A stretch of 64,000 nucleotides of DNA from Streptomyces sp. B3I8 (GCF_030816915.1 NZ_JAUSYN010000002.1:1-64000); one strand, 5' to 3'; positions 50,685 through 60,892 are shown, counted from the first letter of the stretch. A program made the numbers and translations. Notes: generated by a model not told the origin, from the letters alone.

Positions 50685-53600
50685 ATGAGCATCCAGGTTT
50701 CGCCGCAGCTGAACAATCTGTTGTTCGTGCTGATCGGCGAGAAGATGCTCCAGGCCGACGAGGACATGGCCTACGCCAACGGCGCGCCGTACGGGCGGCT
50801 GGCCCGGCGCATGCGGGATCTGTCGGACGTCATCGGGACGACCGCCGGGGGCGTGGGCCGGTCCCTGCCCCCGAAGGTCGGGGCCGACTATGTGCGCGCG
50901 ATGCACATGTTCCTCGACGACGGCGGCGTCAACTACCTGCACGACTTCGCCAGGCAGCTCGACGACCTGGAGAAGGCCCGCACGCAGTCCTCCATGGACA
51001 TCATGGAGGCGAAGTGGCAGATCATCGCCGAGCTGATCACGCTGCTCATCGAGCTGGCCGTCATCGCGGCGCTGTCGATCTTCACCGGCGGCAGCGCCTC
51101 CAGCCAGGCCGCCGTGGCGAAGGCGCGCAGCCGGGTCGCCATCCTCACGGTGCTGCAATGGCTGTTCAAGCGCAGCCATGCGCTGCCCAGCCTCTCGGAG
51201 ATGTTCGAGGAGGCGTTCCAGGCATTCGCGGTGCGCCTGGGCATGATGCTGGGCGCGCCCAAGGGCCGCAGGCCGGACGGGTTCGACTGGAACCGGATCA
51301 TCCAGGACGGTGTCTTCGGCGCGTTCACCGGACTGTTCCACGGGTTCCTCAACGACATCCTCAAAGGCCTGAAGAACAACTTCAAGAACCTCACGGACAA
51401 CAAGAACCTGTTCAAGGAGATCGGCGGCGACGGCAGCAAGGTCAACCACAAATACAACGACAGTTCCAACAACCACACACCCGGTCCGAAACCGAATCCG
51501 AAGCCGAAACCGAGACCGAGACCGACGCCACGGCCCGCTCCGAAACCCACTCCCACTCCCGGCCCGATACCGAAGGCGACACCGAGTCCGGTCGACCGGT
51601 TCCGGCACGAGCTGGGCGAGGACCTCACGCACTTCCTTTCCGAGGGCGGCGCGGAGGCACTCGGCGGGCTGGCGACGGCGGCGATCTTCCACTTCCCCAT
51701 CGAGGGCCTGTCGACCTTCCTCGGCGGCGGCCTCAGCGCGGTGAGCGAACGCCATCTCGGTCAGGGCGCGTCCGCGTTCGGCGGCAAGTTCGACATCCAC
51801 CTGCCGCCCGCCCCCACGGTCGGTGTCTACGCGGCCCCTCCCGCGGGCGGGGCCGACGATCGGGGCGGTCCCGTCGGCGTCGGCGGAACCGACGGAACGG
51901 GCCCCGGGGCGGAGCCCGAGGTGTTACCCGCGACCGACGAGTTCACCCGGGAGCGTGTGATCGTCCCGGACGGTGTGCAGCAGCCCGCCACGTCGCGTGC
52001 GGAGGTCTCCCGCATCCTCAACCGTGTGCTCCGTGATCCGCGGATCGCCGAGAACGTCCTGAACAGCGGCGTCCGCGTGGTCGTCGTACCCCGTGACACC
52101 CGCCTCACCGACCTTCCGGAGTTCGCGCACCTCACTGACATGCCGGAGCACACGCACCCCGGTGGCACCCGCACCGCGGACACCTTGCGCGCGCTGACCG
52201 ATCCCGTGCGGCGGATCGTCGCCGTGCCTGAGGAGAATCTCCTCGGCGAGGTGACCACGGTGGACCGCGACGGTCACTTCCCCGACGGCTACTCGGCCGT
52301 GACGCACGAGCTCGGGCACCTCGTCCATCTGTGGGGTCTCGACGACGGCCGACGGGCACTGGTCGACGCCCTGCACGCGGCCAAGCTGCGGCAGGGCACG
52401 GCGGTCCAGTGGCCCGACGGCCCGCGCTTGAACCTCCGGGGTGTGGAGACCGAGAACTACTCCTCGCGCAGTCCGGCTGAATACTTCGCCCAGCTCACCA
52501 ACGCCTACCTGGGGACCAACACGGGCCACGACCCTTTCACGGGGCAGCTCCGCAACAACGGCACGGACGCCGTGCGGACGCACGAGCCGGCGCAGGCCCA
52601 CGCCCTCATGCGGTCCCTCTACGGGGCGCGTCCCCCGGCGCTGATCACCAACCCCGTCGCCGTCACCCGACGGGTCAACGAGATGTACGAGGCCCTGGAC
52701 GACTTCCACCGGTTGATCGAGGGCGGGGCGGAGCGGGACGTCCCGTCGGACGCCGGTGACCCCCAAATCCCCATGGTGAGTGCCCCGTTGATACCCGTCG
52801 TGACGGTTACGCCGCCACTCGACGAACTGCCCACCATCGTCGTCACGCCGCCCGCCGAGGACGTGCCGAGCGTGCCTTTCAGCACGGTCGCACCACCCCC
52901 CGGCACACTGCCCACCATCGTCGTCACACCTCCCACCGACAACGAGCCGGGCACCCCTGTCCCGGTGGAGGAGACGACGCCGCGCACGGAGCCGGTCGTG
53001 GAACCAGAACGGGACTCCGAGCCGAAGCCGGAGTCCGGGCCCGAAGCAGTGCCTGAACCCGACCCCGTGTCCGGGCAACACCCTCGGACCGCATCCGGAA
53101 CCGAATCCGGATCCGATTCCGAACCGGCCCCGGAGCCAGAGCCAGAGCAACACCCCCACACCGACACCGAACCCGAACCGGTCCCCGAGCCCCAACCCGT
53201 GCCTCCTCTCGAACCCGGCCCCGAGCCCGAACCCGGCCCCACCCCCGTGGCTCCCCCCGAAGGCGACGAGCCCCGTCCCGGAGAGGCCGTGACGACCTTC
53301 GGTACCCGTCGCGACGGCGCGCAGGCGCTTGCCAACATCACGCCCGTGCCGGAACACGTCGTGGAGTGGCTCCGGGAGCGGGCCGTCGCGACCGCCGAGG
53401 ACGGCACGGCGGAGGACACCGGCTTCCGTGAGGCCGTGCGCACCACGCTGACGGCACGGTTGCTCACCGCCGAGTGGCCGCGGCTGTTCAGCGACGCGGG
53501 TCTTCCCCTGAACGTCACCTTGCGGGGGCAGCGTTACCCGGTTTCACTGCGTCTCCAGCTCTCCTTCATCGGGCCCGCACCACAGCGGGTGGAGCCCATG

Positions 53601-56600
53601 CCCGACGGACCGCCCGTGGGCATCCAGCGGTGGGCATTCGGCATCCACGACGACGGCGACACCTCGGGGGCAGGCGATCTGCGCGCGCTGAACCTCACCT
53701 TCAGCCGGCCCTGGACGGTCAGGCACGGCGCGCTGAGCAGCATCACGTTCTCGCCGCAGATCAACATGACCTGGAACCAGCTCACCACCACCACGACGAC
53801 CGGACGCACGGTGCAGCCGATGGTCCTGTGGCGCAGCAAGGGCCGTTCGCTGCCGTTCGACTTCGCCATGACATGGCAGATCCGCCGTAACACGGGCACC
53901 TCGCGGGACGTACTCGCCGGCACCGGGCAGCCGGAGTGGCAGGAGGTCGGGGAGACCCCGGCACCGCCCCCGGCACCCGATGCGCCGAGGACCGAGTCCC
54001 CGCTCACCGTATGGTTCCCCACCTACCTGGCCAACGCTCCCGAACCCGGGGACGACCGGCCTCGCGAGGAACCGGCCGAACCAGTCGCACCGTCCGAGTC
54101 GTCCGAGTCGTCCGAGTCGTCCGAGCCGTCCGAGCCGTCCGAGCCGTCCGAGGAGGAGAAGCAGAGGCAGCGGGAGGCGGAGAAGTCCCGGCCCGCTCCC
54201 CTCGACCGCCTGCTCGACGAACTTCCCCTGTTCGGGCCGGAGTCGCTCGTGCACCACGACGGGATGTTCGCCGATCTGCTGGAGGCCTTCCCCGATCTCA
54301 CGACGCTGTCGGAGCGGTCCGTGGACGAGCTGTTCGAGTTCGTGAAGGAGGGCAATCAGCGCAGTAACCTGCCCCAGTCGTGGGCCGGTTCGGTGGCCTC
54401 GCCGACGCTGTACTCGGCATCGGGAGCCGCGATCGGTTACCTCAGGTTCTCCGCCGCCCTGAGCGGCGGGGACACCGTGACCGGGCCGGTGAGCGCGTCG
54501 TCCGTACTGGAGTCCTACGTCCTGCGCTCCGTCCGTATGCAGGGGACGTCGCAGATCGCCAACTCCCTGGGGCTCACCCTGCCGTTGCGGTTCGGGCTGT
54601 CGTCCGGTGCTCCCGATCCCGTGACCGGTGCGGATCCGCTGGGCGGTTCGGTCAGCGGACAGATCGGTGCCTCCCACCAGTTCGCCCACACCCTGACCTC
54701 GGCGGGCAGCGCGCGCCTCGCGCACTCCCTGCGCACGGGCGATCCGCTGCTGCCGGTCCGTCCCGACCTGGCGCTGCACGTCACCCTCGTCCGCCCCGAC
54801 AGCGCACCGGTCCGTGCCGCCTCCGGTTCGCGGCTGGGCAGGGGCGAGGGATACGCGCTGAACATGCGCGTCCCTTCCGTGCACACGCTGGGCAGGGAGC
54901 CGGAGGAGACGCGGTATCTGCCGCGGGAGGTGCTGCACCTGACGCAGTTGGGTGTGTCGACGACACCGCTCCAGGTCAGCGGTACCGATCCGCTCTTCGA
55001 CCAGGCGGAGACGTGGCTGCGGGACAACGGCTATCTGCCGCCGGACCGGCCGCAGCCGCGTCTGTGGGACCACGTCACCGAGGAGGCGCTGCGCGTGCAG
55101 CGCCTCAACAACCGGCGCAAGCTGGACCGGATGCGGTCCCGGCTGGCGCTGCGCGGCGCCCTGGACGAGATGATCGAGGGCGGCGACGCGATCACCTTCG
55201 AACTGCCGACCCCGCACGGCACGCGTCGCGCGACGGTACGGCTGAGGACCGGGCGCCGCTACGACGACACGGCGGGCGGGCGGGGCTCCGACAACGACGG
55301 GGTGGTCCATGAGCGTTCGCTGCCCGGGGTGCAGACGCTGAACTACGTCGGGTCCACGCTCGCGGGCGACGAGCAGTTCCAGCGAACGCCCTTCGGCTGG
55401 AACGCCGGCGGCGGCGCCTCGGTGACCAACCCCTTCGGCGCGCGGGGCGACCAGGGGTTGCAGGAGTGGGGCGCGCGGTACACGTACAGCAGGGCGGAGT
55501 CGGCGACGGCCGGTTCGAGCGCGGGGACGGGTCACGAGTACTACATGCTCAGCCCCACCGCCAACGGCACCCAGGTCTTCTCGGTGCCCGTGACCCACAC
55601 CATGACGATCAGCGACAGCCACGCCGAGGGGCTCGCCCCCGAGCCGGAGGACGGCACGGTCCGGCTCGCCGTGCCGACCGACCGCACGTCCACGACACCG
55701 CACACCGGGGCCCGTCCGACACGAGCCGTCGTGCGCGACGTGGAGGACGCGGACATCCGGAAGCTGGCCGGACCGGGCGCCGGGCACACGTACCACGGCG
55801 GTGTGCTGCGGCTGCCGGAGACCGCCCTCCTCGACCGGGTGCCGGGCAGCGCGGAGCTGCGCGAGGTGGTCCCGGGGATGCTCGACGAGCTCGACGAGGA
55901 GGCCGCACGCCAGGAGGAACGGGCGCTGCGCGCACGCGAACCGATGCCGGGCGCCTTCCCGGACGACATCGATCTGGAGGCTCAGAACGTCGATCCGACG
56001 GCCCCCGACACGGAGAGCCGCGATGTCGAGGTCCTCGCGGGAGCCGTCGCCGAACCCGCCGATGCCGACCGCGACGGCACGGCCCCGGTGACCGACTCGG
56101 CCCCGCCCCGCCGCGGTCTGATGTGGGATCTGCTCTCCGGCACCGGCTCCTGGCTGGGCGGGCAGACGGCAGGGGCGGCGCGGTGGGCGTGGCGCACCGC
56201 ATTCGGCGAGCCGGCGACGCGCGAAGAGTCGTCGGCCCGCGCGGTCTTCGACACGGCCTTCTCGCCGCAGCACGTGGCGGGCAATGCCCTGCGGGTGTTC
56301 CGTGACTCGTACGTGGTGGAGAGCGCCGGCACCCCGGGCGTGGTGACCGGCACGGACTATCTCGTCGAGGTCGAGGGCTACCTCACGGACGTGGAGCTGC
56401 TGCCCGAGGGCGCACCGATGGACGCCGAGCGGTGGCTGCAGTCCGTCGACGCGTCCGCGTTCACCTCGGGGGTGAACTCCTCCCATCAGGTCGCCCTCTC
56501 GGCGTCCGACCGGTACGGCTCGCAGGACGGCGCCTTCACCCCGTCCGGGAGTTACACCTACCGGCGCTCCGGCGGACGGAGCGTCACCGCCAACGACATC

Positions 56601-59201
56601 GCCGGGGTCTTCCGGGTCACCGTGGAGGACACCACGCCCGTGTACCGGTTCACCGCGAAGGCACATCTGGTCGTCACCGTGCGGCGCGGCCGTCGCAACG
56701 CCGCGTCCGGAACCTTCCACCCCGCCCCCGGTGTCAGCGGCAGGAAGGTCGTCGAGCCGGACGGGACACTGGAGTTCCTGCTGGTCGACAACGACCTGCA
56801 GAACCATCCCGAACTGGCCGACCTGGCCCGGCGGGCGGGGCGCAGCCCGCTCGGCGCGAACCGCCCCGACCGGCTGCTGCCGTCCCCTTACGTCTCGAGC
56901 GGTGGCGTGCTCGGTTACGGGGCGGCCAGTGACGTCGTCCTCGGGGGCGGGCGCAAGGCATTCACCGAGCGGGTGCGCCGGCTGGTGGAGCGCGAGGCGC
57001 CCGGCACGACCGAGCCGGGCCATGCCGCCCATCTGCCCGGGGTGCTGTCGCGGATCAACGAGCACGGCACGTCCCTCGGGCTGCGCGCGCTGGTCAACGC
57101 CGGGCCGCGCGGGCACACCGCCTTCCACTTCGTGCACCGGTCCTGGCTGGGCCCCCGCCTTGTGGAGGTGGCACTGGTCGCCCGGCCGGCCCGCGGCACC
57201 CGGCTCGCCGGACTGCGCGGCAAGCCGGTCACGCGCTCCTCGGGCATGGACAACGTGTTCGGTCACTCGCGGGGCGCCGGCACGGCACTCGACGTGCCCG
57301 GTGCCACCCGCGTGGCGCGCAGCACCGGGAACAGTCACGAGCTGGCCTTCTCCCCCGCCGGGCAGCACGGCGACCACCGGTTCCGGCCGACCGCGAGCGT
57401 GGCCCGCCGCACCACATGGCAGGACGCCCAGCTCTCCAGCCGTGAACTGCGGTCGTGGCAGCGGACGTTCGGCAACACGGCCGAGTTCCGCGTGCCGTAC
57501 GAGTACGTCGTGACGGTGCGTTCCTGGCCGTTGGACGGCGCGCTGATCGGCAAGCTGATCGGTTCGCTCGGCGACGGCCTCGCCTCCCTCACGGCTCCGG
57601 TGGCCGGTCTGGCCGTTCTCTCCTCCGGTGCCCTGTCCGGACTGCCCTGGGCACCGGCGCGCACGGGCGTCGAACCGGCGGAGGTGTTCCTCCGCTTCAA
57701 CTCCTCGGAGACGACGGGTGAGAGCCCCGCGCTCACCGGCGGTCCGGGCCTGTTCACCTCGGACCCGAGGATCGCGCCGCCGCAGGCCGCGCCGGGGGAC
57801 ACCGTCATCGACATGGAACTGCCGCCCGGCCTGCGGGAGCTGCTCGACGGGGACCACTGGGTGCCGTCCCGGCCCTTCCAGGTGTACGACTTCGCGGGCA
57901 TCGACCGGCTGGGCGAGGCGCTGCGCGTGGTGGACCCCTCGCTGCGGCAGGACCTGAACCCGCGCACCACCAGGTCCGCCGAGGGCATGTTCATCCGTCT
58001 GACCAGCCTGGCCGCCGACGGCAGACTGACGCTCCTGGACGCCGCGGCCACCGCACCGTACCTGGGCGACCGGGGCGGCGACCGCACCTCCGTGTCGGTG
58101 CGGCTGTACGCACCGCGTGCCGAAGTGACGACGAAGGACACCGCCATCGACCGGATCGAGCTCTCCGCGGACGGGTTCCAGACGCAGGCGGACACGGTCG
58201 TCACCACCGGCGCCACCTTCGAGTACTCCGGCGGCCCGGGCCCGCGCGGCGGGGTGTCCGTCCCGCTGGGCGGCGAACACGCGTCGGCCGGCCAGACCGC
58301 GACCGCGTCCAGTCAGCGCCGCGAACTGCTGCGTTTCGGCACACCCATGGAGAATGCCAAGGGCCAGGGCATGGACGGTCACCGGGTGCGGGCCGTGGCC
58401 GTACTGGAGGTGCGTGGACCGGGCGGCGTCCGGTGGGTCACCGGTGACATCCTGTTCCGCACCACCGAAGCCCCACCGGGAACCGGGGCCACCGTCGGCG
58501 GAACGAGCACCGTGGCCACCCGGGCGACCGCGGCCACCGAAGTCTCCGAAGCCGCCGGGGTTCCCGTTCTCACTCCCGCCCCGCCGGCCGGTGCGTACGA
58601 CACGAGCCGCCCCGTCCCCCGGTACGGCGGCGGGCAGCGGCTGCTGACCGCCCACCAGTGGGCACGGCTCGACAGCACCGGTGTGACACCCCGGGACGTG
58701 CTCGGGGACGGCGACTGCTTCTTCCGTGCCGTCCTGGAGGTCGCGGGGCCGCACGTACGCGGCAGGCTCGGCCTGGCGGAGTCCGACGGGCCCGGCGCCG
58801 TCATCGAGAGGATGCGCGCGGCGACCGCCGCCGAACTGGCCGGCCACCCCGGGCGGTACGCCGACCACATCGGCGGCCTCGGCACGGACACGACGGTGGC
58901 GCGGCTCGCGGCGGCCATCCGGACCCGGGGCGACCACACGGGTCCGGCGGGTGACGTGACTTTGTGGGTCGCCGCGGAACTCCTCGGCCTGCGCCTGCGC
59001 CTCGTCACCCCGACGTACGAGATCACGACGGGCCCCGAGGACGGAGTGCCGGTCACCCTCGTCCAGGTCACCGACGGCCCGCCGCACTTCCTCGCGGGTA
59101 TCCCGGGCGGCCCGGTGACGGAGCCGGACACCGTGTCCGCGTCTCTGGCGGAATCGGCGTACGAGATCCTGACCGAACCACTCCGGGACCCGGTGGGCTG
59201 A
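50685..59201 (+). CDS. Giant multidomain protein: helical N-domain, zincin HELGH, OTU protease
   Basis: 2,838 residues from ATG 50685 (GTG 50586 possible). Residues 1-110 are helical and WXG100-like in character (SIQVSPQLNNLLFVLIGEKM), then a hydrophobic segment near 112-135. A Pro/Lys-rich linker follows, then a zincin-type metalloprotease region with HELGH (H541-H545) and SPAEYFAQLTNAYLG about 50 residues later, as in anthrax-lethal-factor-like proteases. Residues 680-870 are Pro/Glu-rich. The long middle has recurring beta-rich modules ending in motifs such as VPYEYVVTVRSWP and VYRFTAKAHLVVTVR. The C-terminus (about 2650-2830) has OTU cysteine-protease motifs: LGDGDCFFRAV (Cys2678) and GPPHFLAG (His2801). 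Likely an exported effector; partners unknown. Confidence 0.85.
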   Translation: MSIQVSPQLNNLLFVLIGEKMLQADEDMAYANGAPYGRLARRMRDLSDVIGTTAGGVGRSLPPKVGADYVRAMHMFLDDGGVNYLHDFARQLDDLEKARTQSSMDIMEAKWQIIAELITLLIELAVIAALSIFTGGSASSQAAVAKARSRVAILTVLQWLFKRSHALPSLSEMFEEAFQAFAVRLGMMLGAPKGRRPDGFDWNRIIQDGVFGAFTGLFHGFLNDILKGLKNNFKNLTDNKNLFKEIGGDGSKVNHKYNDSSNNHTPGPKPNPKPKPRPRPTPRPAPKPTPTPGPIPKATPSPVDRFRHELGEDLTHFLSEGGAEALGGLATAAIFHFPIEGLSTFLGGGLSAVSERHLGQGASAFGGKFDIHLPPAPTVGVYAAPPAGGADDRGGPVGVGGTDGTGPGAEPEVLPATDEFTRERVIVPDGVQQPATSRAEVSRILNRVLRDPRIAENVLNSGVRVVVVPRDTRLTDLPEFAHLTDMPEHTHPGGTRTADTLRALTDPVRRIVAVPEENLLGEVTTVDRDGHFPDGYSAVTHELGHLVHLWGLDDGRRALVDALHAAKLRQGTAVQWPDGPRLNLRGVETENYSSRSPAEYFAQLTNAYLGTNTGHDPFTGQLRNNGTDAVRTHEPAQAHALMRSLYGARPPALITNPVAVTRRVNEMYEALDDFHRLIEGGAERDVPSDAGDPQIPMVSAPLIPVVTVTPPLDELPTIVVTPPAEDVPSVPFSTVAPPPGTLPTIVVTPPTDNEPGTPVPVEETTPRTEPVVEPERDSEPKPESGPEAVPEPDPVSGQHPRTASGTESGSDSEPAPEPEPEQHPHTDTEPEPVPEPQPVPPLEPGPEPEPGPTPVAPPEGDEPRPGEAVTTFGTRRDGAQALANITPVPEHVVEWLRERAVATAEDGTAEDTGFREAVRTTLTARLLTAEWPRLFSDAGLPLNVTLRGQRYPVSLRLQLSFIGPAPQRVEPMPDGPPVGIQRWAFGIHDDGDTSGAGDLRALNLTFSRPWTVRHGALSSITFSPQINMTWNQLTTTTTTGRTVQPMVLWRSKGRSLPFDFAMTWQIRRNTGTSRDVLAGTGQPEWQEVGETPAPPPAPDAPRTESPLTVWFPTYLANAPEPGDDRPREEPAEPVAPSESSESSESSEPSEPSEPSEEEKQRQREAEKSRPAPLDRLLDELPLFGPESLVHHDGMFADLLEAFPDLTTLSERSVDELFEFVKEGNQRSNLPQSWAGSVASPTLYSASGAAIGYLRFSAALSGGDTVTGPVSASSVLESYVLRSVRMQGTSQIANSLGLTLPLRFGLSSGAPDPVTGADPLGGSVSGQIGASHQFAHTLTSAGSARLAHSLRTGDPLLPVRPDLALHVTLVRPDSAPVRAASGSRLGRGEGYALNMRVPSVHTLGREPEETRYLPREVLHLTQLGVSTTPLQVSGTDPLFDQAETWLRDNGYLPPDRPQPRLWDHVTEEALRVQRLNNRRKLDRMRSRLALRGALDEMIEGGDAITFELPTPHGTRRATVRLRTGRRYDDTAGGRGSDNDGVVHERSLPGVQTLNYVGSTLAGDEQFQRTPFGWNAGGGASVTNPFGARGDQGLQEWGARYTYSRAESATAGSSAGTGHEYYMLSPTANGTQVFSVPVTHTMTISDSHAEGLAPEPEDGTVRLAVPTDRTSTTPHTGARPTRAVVRDVEDADIRKLAGPGAGHTYHGGVLRLPETALLDRVPGSAELREVVPGMLDELDEEAARQEERALRAREPMPGAFPDDIDLEAQNVDPTAPDTESRDVEVLAGAVAEPADADRDGTAPVTDSAPPRRGLMWDLLSGTGSWLGGQTAGAARWAWRTAFGEPATREESSARAVFDTAFSPQHVAGNALRVFRDSYVVESAGTPGVVTGTDYLVEVEGYLTDVELLPEGAPMDAERWLQSVDASAFTSGVNSSHQVALSASDRYGSQDGAFTPSGSYTYRRSGGRSVTANDIAGVFRVTVEDTTPVYRFTAKAHLVVTVRRGRRNAASGTFHPAPGVSGRKVVEPDGTLEFLLVDNDLQNHPELADLARRAGRSPLGANRPDRLLPSPYVSSGGVLGYGAASDVVLGGGRKAFTERVRRLVEREAPGTTEPGHAAHLPGVLSRINEHGTSLGLRALVNAGPRGHTAFHFVHRSWLGPRLVEVALVARPARGTRLAGLRGKPVTRSSGMDNVFGHSRGAGTALDVPGATRVARSTGNSHELAFSPAGQHGDHRFRPTASVARRTTWQDAQLSSRELRSWQRTFGNTAEFRVPYEYVVTVRSWPLDGALIGKLIGSLGDGLASLTAPVAGLAVLSSGALSGLPWAPARTGVEPAEVFLRFNSSETTGESPALTGGPGLFTSDPRIAPPQAAPGDTVIDMELPPGLRELLDGDHWVPSRPFQVYDFAGIDRLGEALRVVDPSLRQDLNPRTTRSAEGMFIRLTSLAADGRLTLLDAAATAPYLGDRGGDRTSVSVRLYAPRAEVTTKDTAIDRIELSADGFQTQADTVVTTGATFEYSGGPGPRGGVSVPLGGEHASAGQTATASSQRRELLRFGTPMENAKGQGMDGHRVRAVAVLEVRGPGGVRWVTGDILFRTTEAPPGTGATVGGTSTVATRATAATEVSEAAGVPVLTPAPPAGAYDTSRPVPRYGGGQRLLTAHQWARLDSTGVTPRDVLGDGDCFFRAVLEVAGPHVRGRLGLAESDGPGAVIERMRAATAAELAGHPGRYADHIGGLGTDTTVARLAAAIRTRGDHTGPAGDVTLWVAAELLGLRLRLVTPTYEITTGPEDGVPVTLVQVTDGPPHFLAGIPGGPVTEPDTVSASLAESAYEILTEPLRDPVG

Positions 59202-59214
59202 GGTGGCGGATCCC

Positions 59215-59396
59215 TCACTCGTGCGGGCCGCCCGGTCCTTCCTCGGTCCGCGGGACGCCGACCGCGTGACGTACTTCCGACAGGACCGTGGCCACGGCGG
59301 TGACCCGGCCATGTCGGGCCACAGCAGGGCGTAGGTGCGGCGCAGCGGCCAGTCGTGCAGGGGGCGGTGCACCAGGTCCGGGGCCTACCTGGCCGT
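59215..59396 (-). pseudogene. LysR-type regulator C-terminal scrap
   Basis: The minus strand reads APDLVHRPLHDWPLRRTYAL, then LWPDMAG. After a one-base shift it continues VTAVATVLSEVRHAVGVPRT to a stop. This is the end of a LysR substrate-binding domain. Everything upstream is gone, replaced at about 59390 by a truncated amidotransferase on the other strand. Confidence 0.6.
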
Positions 59397-59729
59397 CCGG
59401 CGCCGCCTGGACGAGGGCATGTGTCTCCCTCCGGCCATCCGGGCCACCGCGGCCGGCATCCGGGCCCGGGCCACCCGTTTCGCCGGCCTCAACTGCCTGC
59501 TCCTCGCCCCGACGCGCTGTACGCCTACGCCGCGCACTCCCCGCACCCGGAGGTGGTCCGGCGCCGCGACGCGGACTTCTTCGCCCTCGACCACCGCCGC
59601 CACGCGGACTCCGTGGTCGTCGCGTCCACCGGCCGGCCGCAGGCGGCGCCCCGGTGGGCCACGCTCCCCGAGGACCACGTCCTGGAGATCAGGCGCGGCG
59701 ATCTGTCGGCCGTGGTGCACGGAGGCTGA
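59385..59729 (+). pseudogene. Class II glutamine amidotransferase C-terminal scrap
   Basis: The first frame reads YLAVRRRLDEGMCLPPAIRA, then ATRFAGLNCLLLAP. A shift near 59510 leads to DALYAYAAHSPHPEV, DADFFALDHRRHADSVVVAS and WATLPEDHVLEIRRGDLSAV up to a TGA. This matches the C-terminal half of EgtC/YafJ-like class II amidotransferases, but the N-terminal catalytic Cys is missing. It abuts the LysR scrap head to head, so the joint near 59390 marks a deletion. Confidence 0.6.
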
Positions 59730-59926
59730 GGAGAAGAACCGGGGAGGCGGCGAGCCTGTGCCCACGCCGTTCCCGGTGCTCTCCCCACCCGGGCCGGGCC
59801 CGGTCGTGCGGGGCGGGGCGCGGCGGGCGTGGACGGTGGGGGCCGTCGGCGGCACGTCCGTGCTCCCGCTGTCGTGGGCTGCTGCTAGAAAGAACGCCGG
59901 TAAGTCGTCAACGGGCAAGGATCGTC

Positions 59927-60892
59927 ATGGAGTTGCTGGCCGGAGCGGAGCGGCACCCGCTCGACGTGGATCACCTGGAGACGTTCCACGGGCTTCAGGT
60001 GCGAACCTTCGGGCCGCCCGGGGACCTGCGTCCGCTGCCGGACGACGTGTCCTCCGTGGCGTGGCGCCTGCGATGTGAGGAGGACGAGTTCCAGGACGAC
60101 TACTGGGACCGTTTCGTGGCGACCGTCGAGCAGGAGCGGGTGCGTGCGCTCGTCTTCGGCGGCCCGTGGTTCGGCTCCGAGGAGGAGGAGCCGGAGGTGA
60201 TCGACCGGCTCGTCGCCCTGCGCGACCGGCTGACCTCGCTGGAGGCGGTGTTCCTCGGGGACGTCGTCGCCGAGGAGTGCGAGATCTCCTGGATCCATCA
60301 GAGCGGCCTGGGCCCGCTGCTTGAGGCCTACCCCCGGCTGAGGGAGCTGGGCGTACGGGGCAGCGAGAACCTCGAGTTCCCGGTCACGCGGCACGAGGGG
60401 CTGCGCACCCTGCGCTTCGAGAGCGGGGGGCTGCCCGCCGCGATCGTGCGCAACGTCGCCGCGTCCGACCTGCCCGCCCTGGAGTGCCTGGAGCTGTGGC
60501 TGGGCGTGGAGCACTACGGCGGCGACACGACCCTGGACGACCTGGGGCCGCTGCTCGGCGGTGCGGGGCTGCCCTCCCTGCGTCAGCTGGGGCTGCAGAA
60601 CAGTCCCGTGCAGAACGAGATCGCGGGCGCCGTGGCCCAGGCCCCGGTGGTGGCGCGGCTGGAGGCCCTGCGCCTGTCGATGGGCACGCTCGACGACGAG
60701 GGCGCCGCCGCCCTGCTGAGCGGGCAGCCGCTGACCCATCTGCGCTACCTGGACCTGCGCGGCGGCTACCTCGGGGACGCGATGATGCTGCGCCTGTGGG
60801 AGGCCCTCGAACCGGCGGGCGTGCGGGTGGACATGTCCGAGCAGAAGACGCACAAGCGGGACCGGGACCGCTACGTCAGCGTCGCCGAGTGA
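59927..60892 (+). CDS. STM4015-family leucine-rich-repeat protein
   Basis: 321 residues. A short N-terminal region (VDHLETFHGLQVRTFGPP) precedes LRR-like repeats: LTSLEAVFLGD, YPRLRELGVRGSENLEFPV, LPALECLELWLGVEHYGG, LPSLRQLGLQNSPVQNEIAG, VARLEALRLSMGTLDDEGAA and LTHLRYLDLRGGYLGD. The pattern, including ECEISWIHQS, fits the STM4015 family. It probably binds another protein; no enzyme site is seen. A 60-bp gap separates it from the repeat protein downstream, so the two are likely co-transcribed. Confidence 0.85.
   Translation: MELLAGAERHPLDVDHLETFHGLQVRTFGPPGDLRPLPDDVSSVAWRLRCEEDEFQDDYWDRFVATVEQERVRALVFGGPWFGSEEEEPEVIDRLVALRDRLTSLEAVFLGDVVAEECEISWIHQSGLGPLLEAYPRLRELGVRGSENLEFPVTRHEGLRTLRFESGGLPAAIVRNVAASDLPALECLELWLGVEHYGGDTTLDDLGPLLGGAGLPSLRQLGLQNSPVQNEIAGAVAQAPVVARLEALRLSMGTLDDEGAAALLSGQPLTHLRYLDLRGGYLGDAMMLRLWEALEPAGVRVDMSEQKTHKRDRDRYVSVAE

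Noticed and set aside
53544..59372. 1,942-codon minus-strand frame opposite the giant gene
   Set aside because: The plus frame has protease motifs and proper codon bias; the minus frame is His/Arg/Pro-rich shadow. Only its first 30 codons match a real family (LysR scrap).
59288..59926. N-terminal extension of the STM4015-family gene
   Set aside because: The extension reads through the amidotransferase scrap and is Arg/Pro/Ala-rich; LRR homology starts at 59927.
59872..59927. Possible tRNA-like stretch near gctgctagaaagaac
   Set aside because: No cloverleaf can be drawn and no T-loop consensus is present. I found no tRNA or rRNA in the window.
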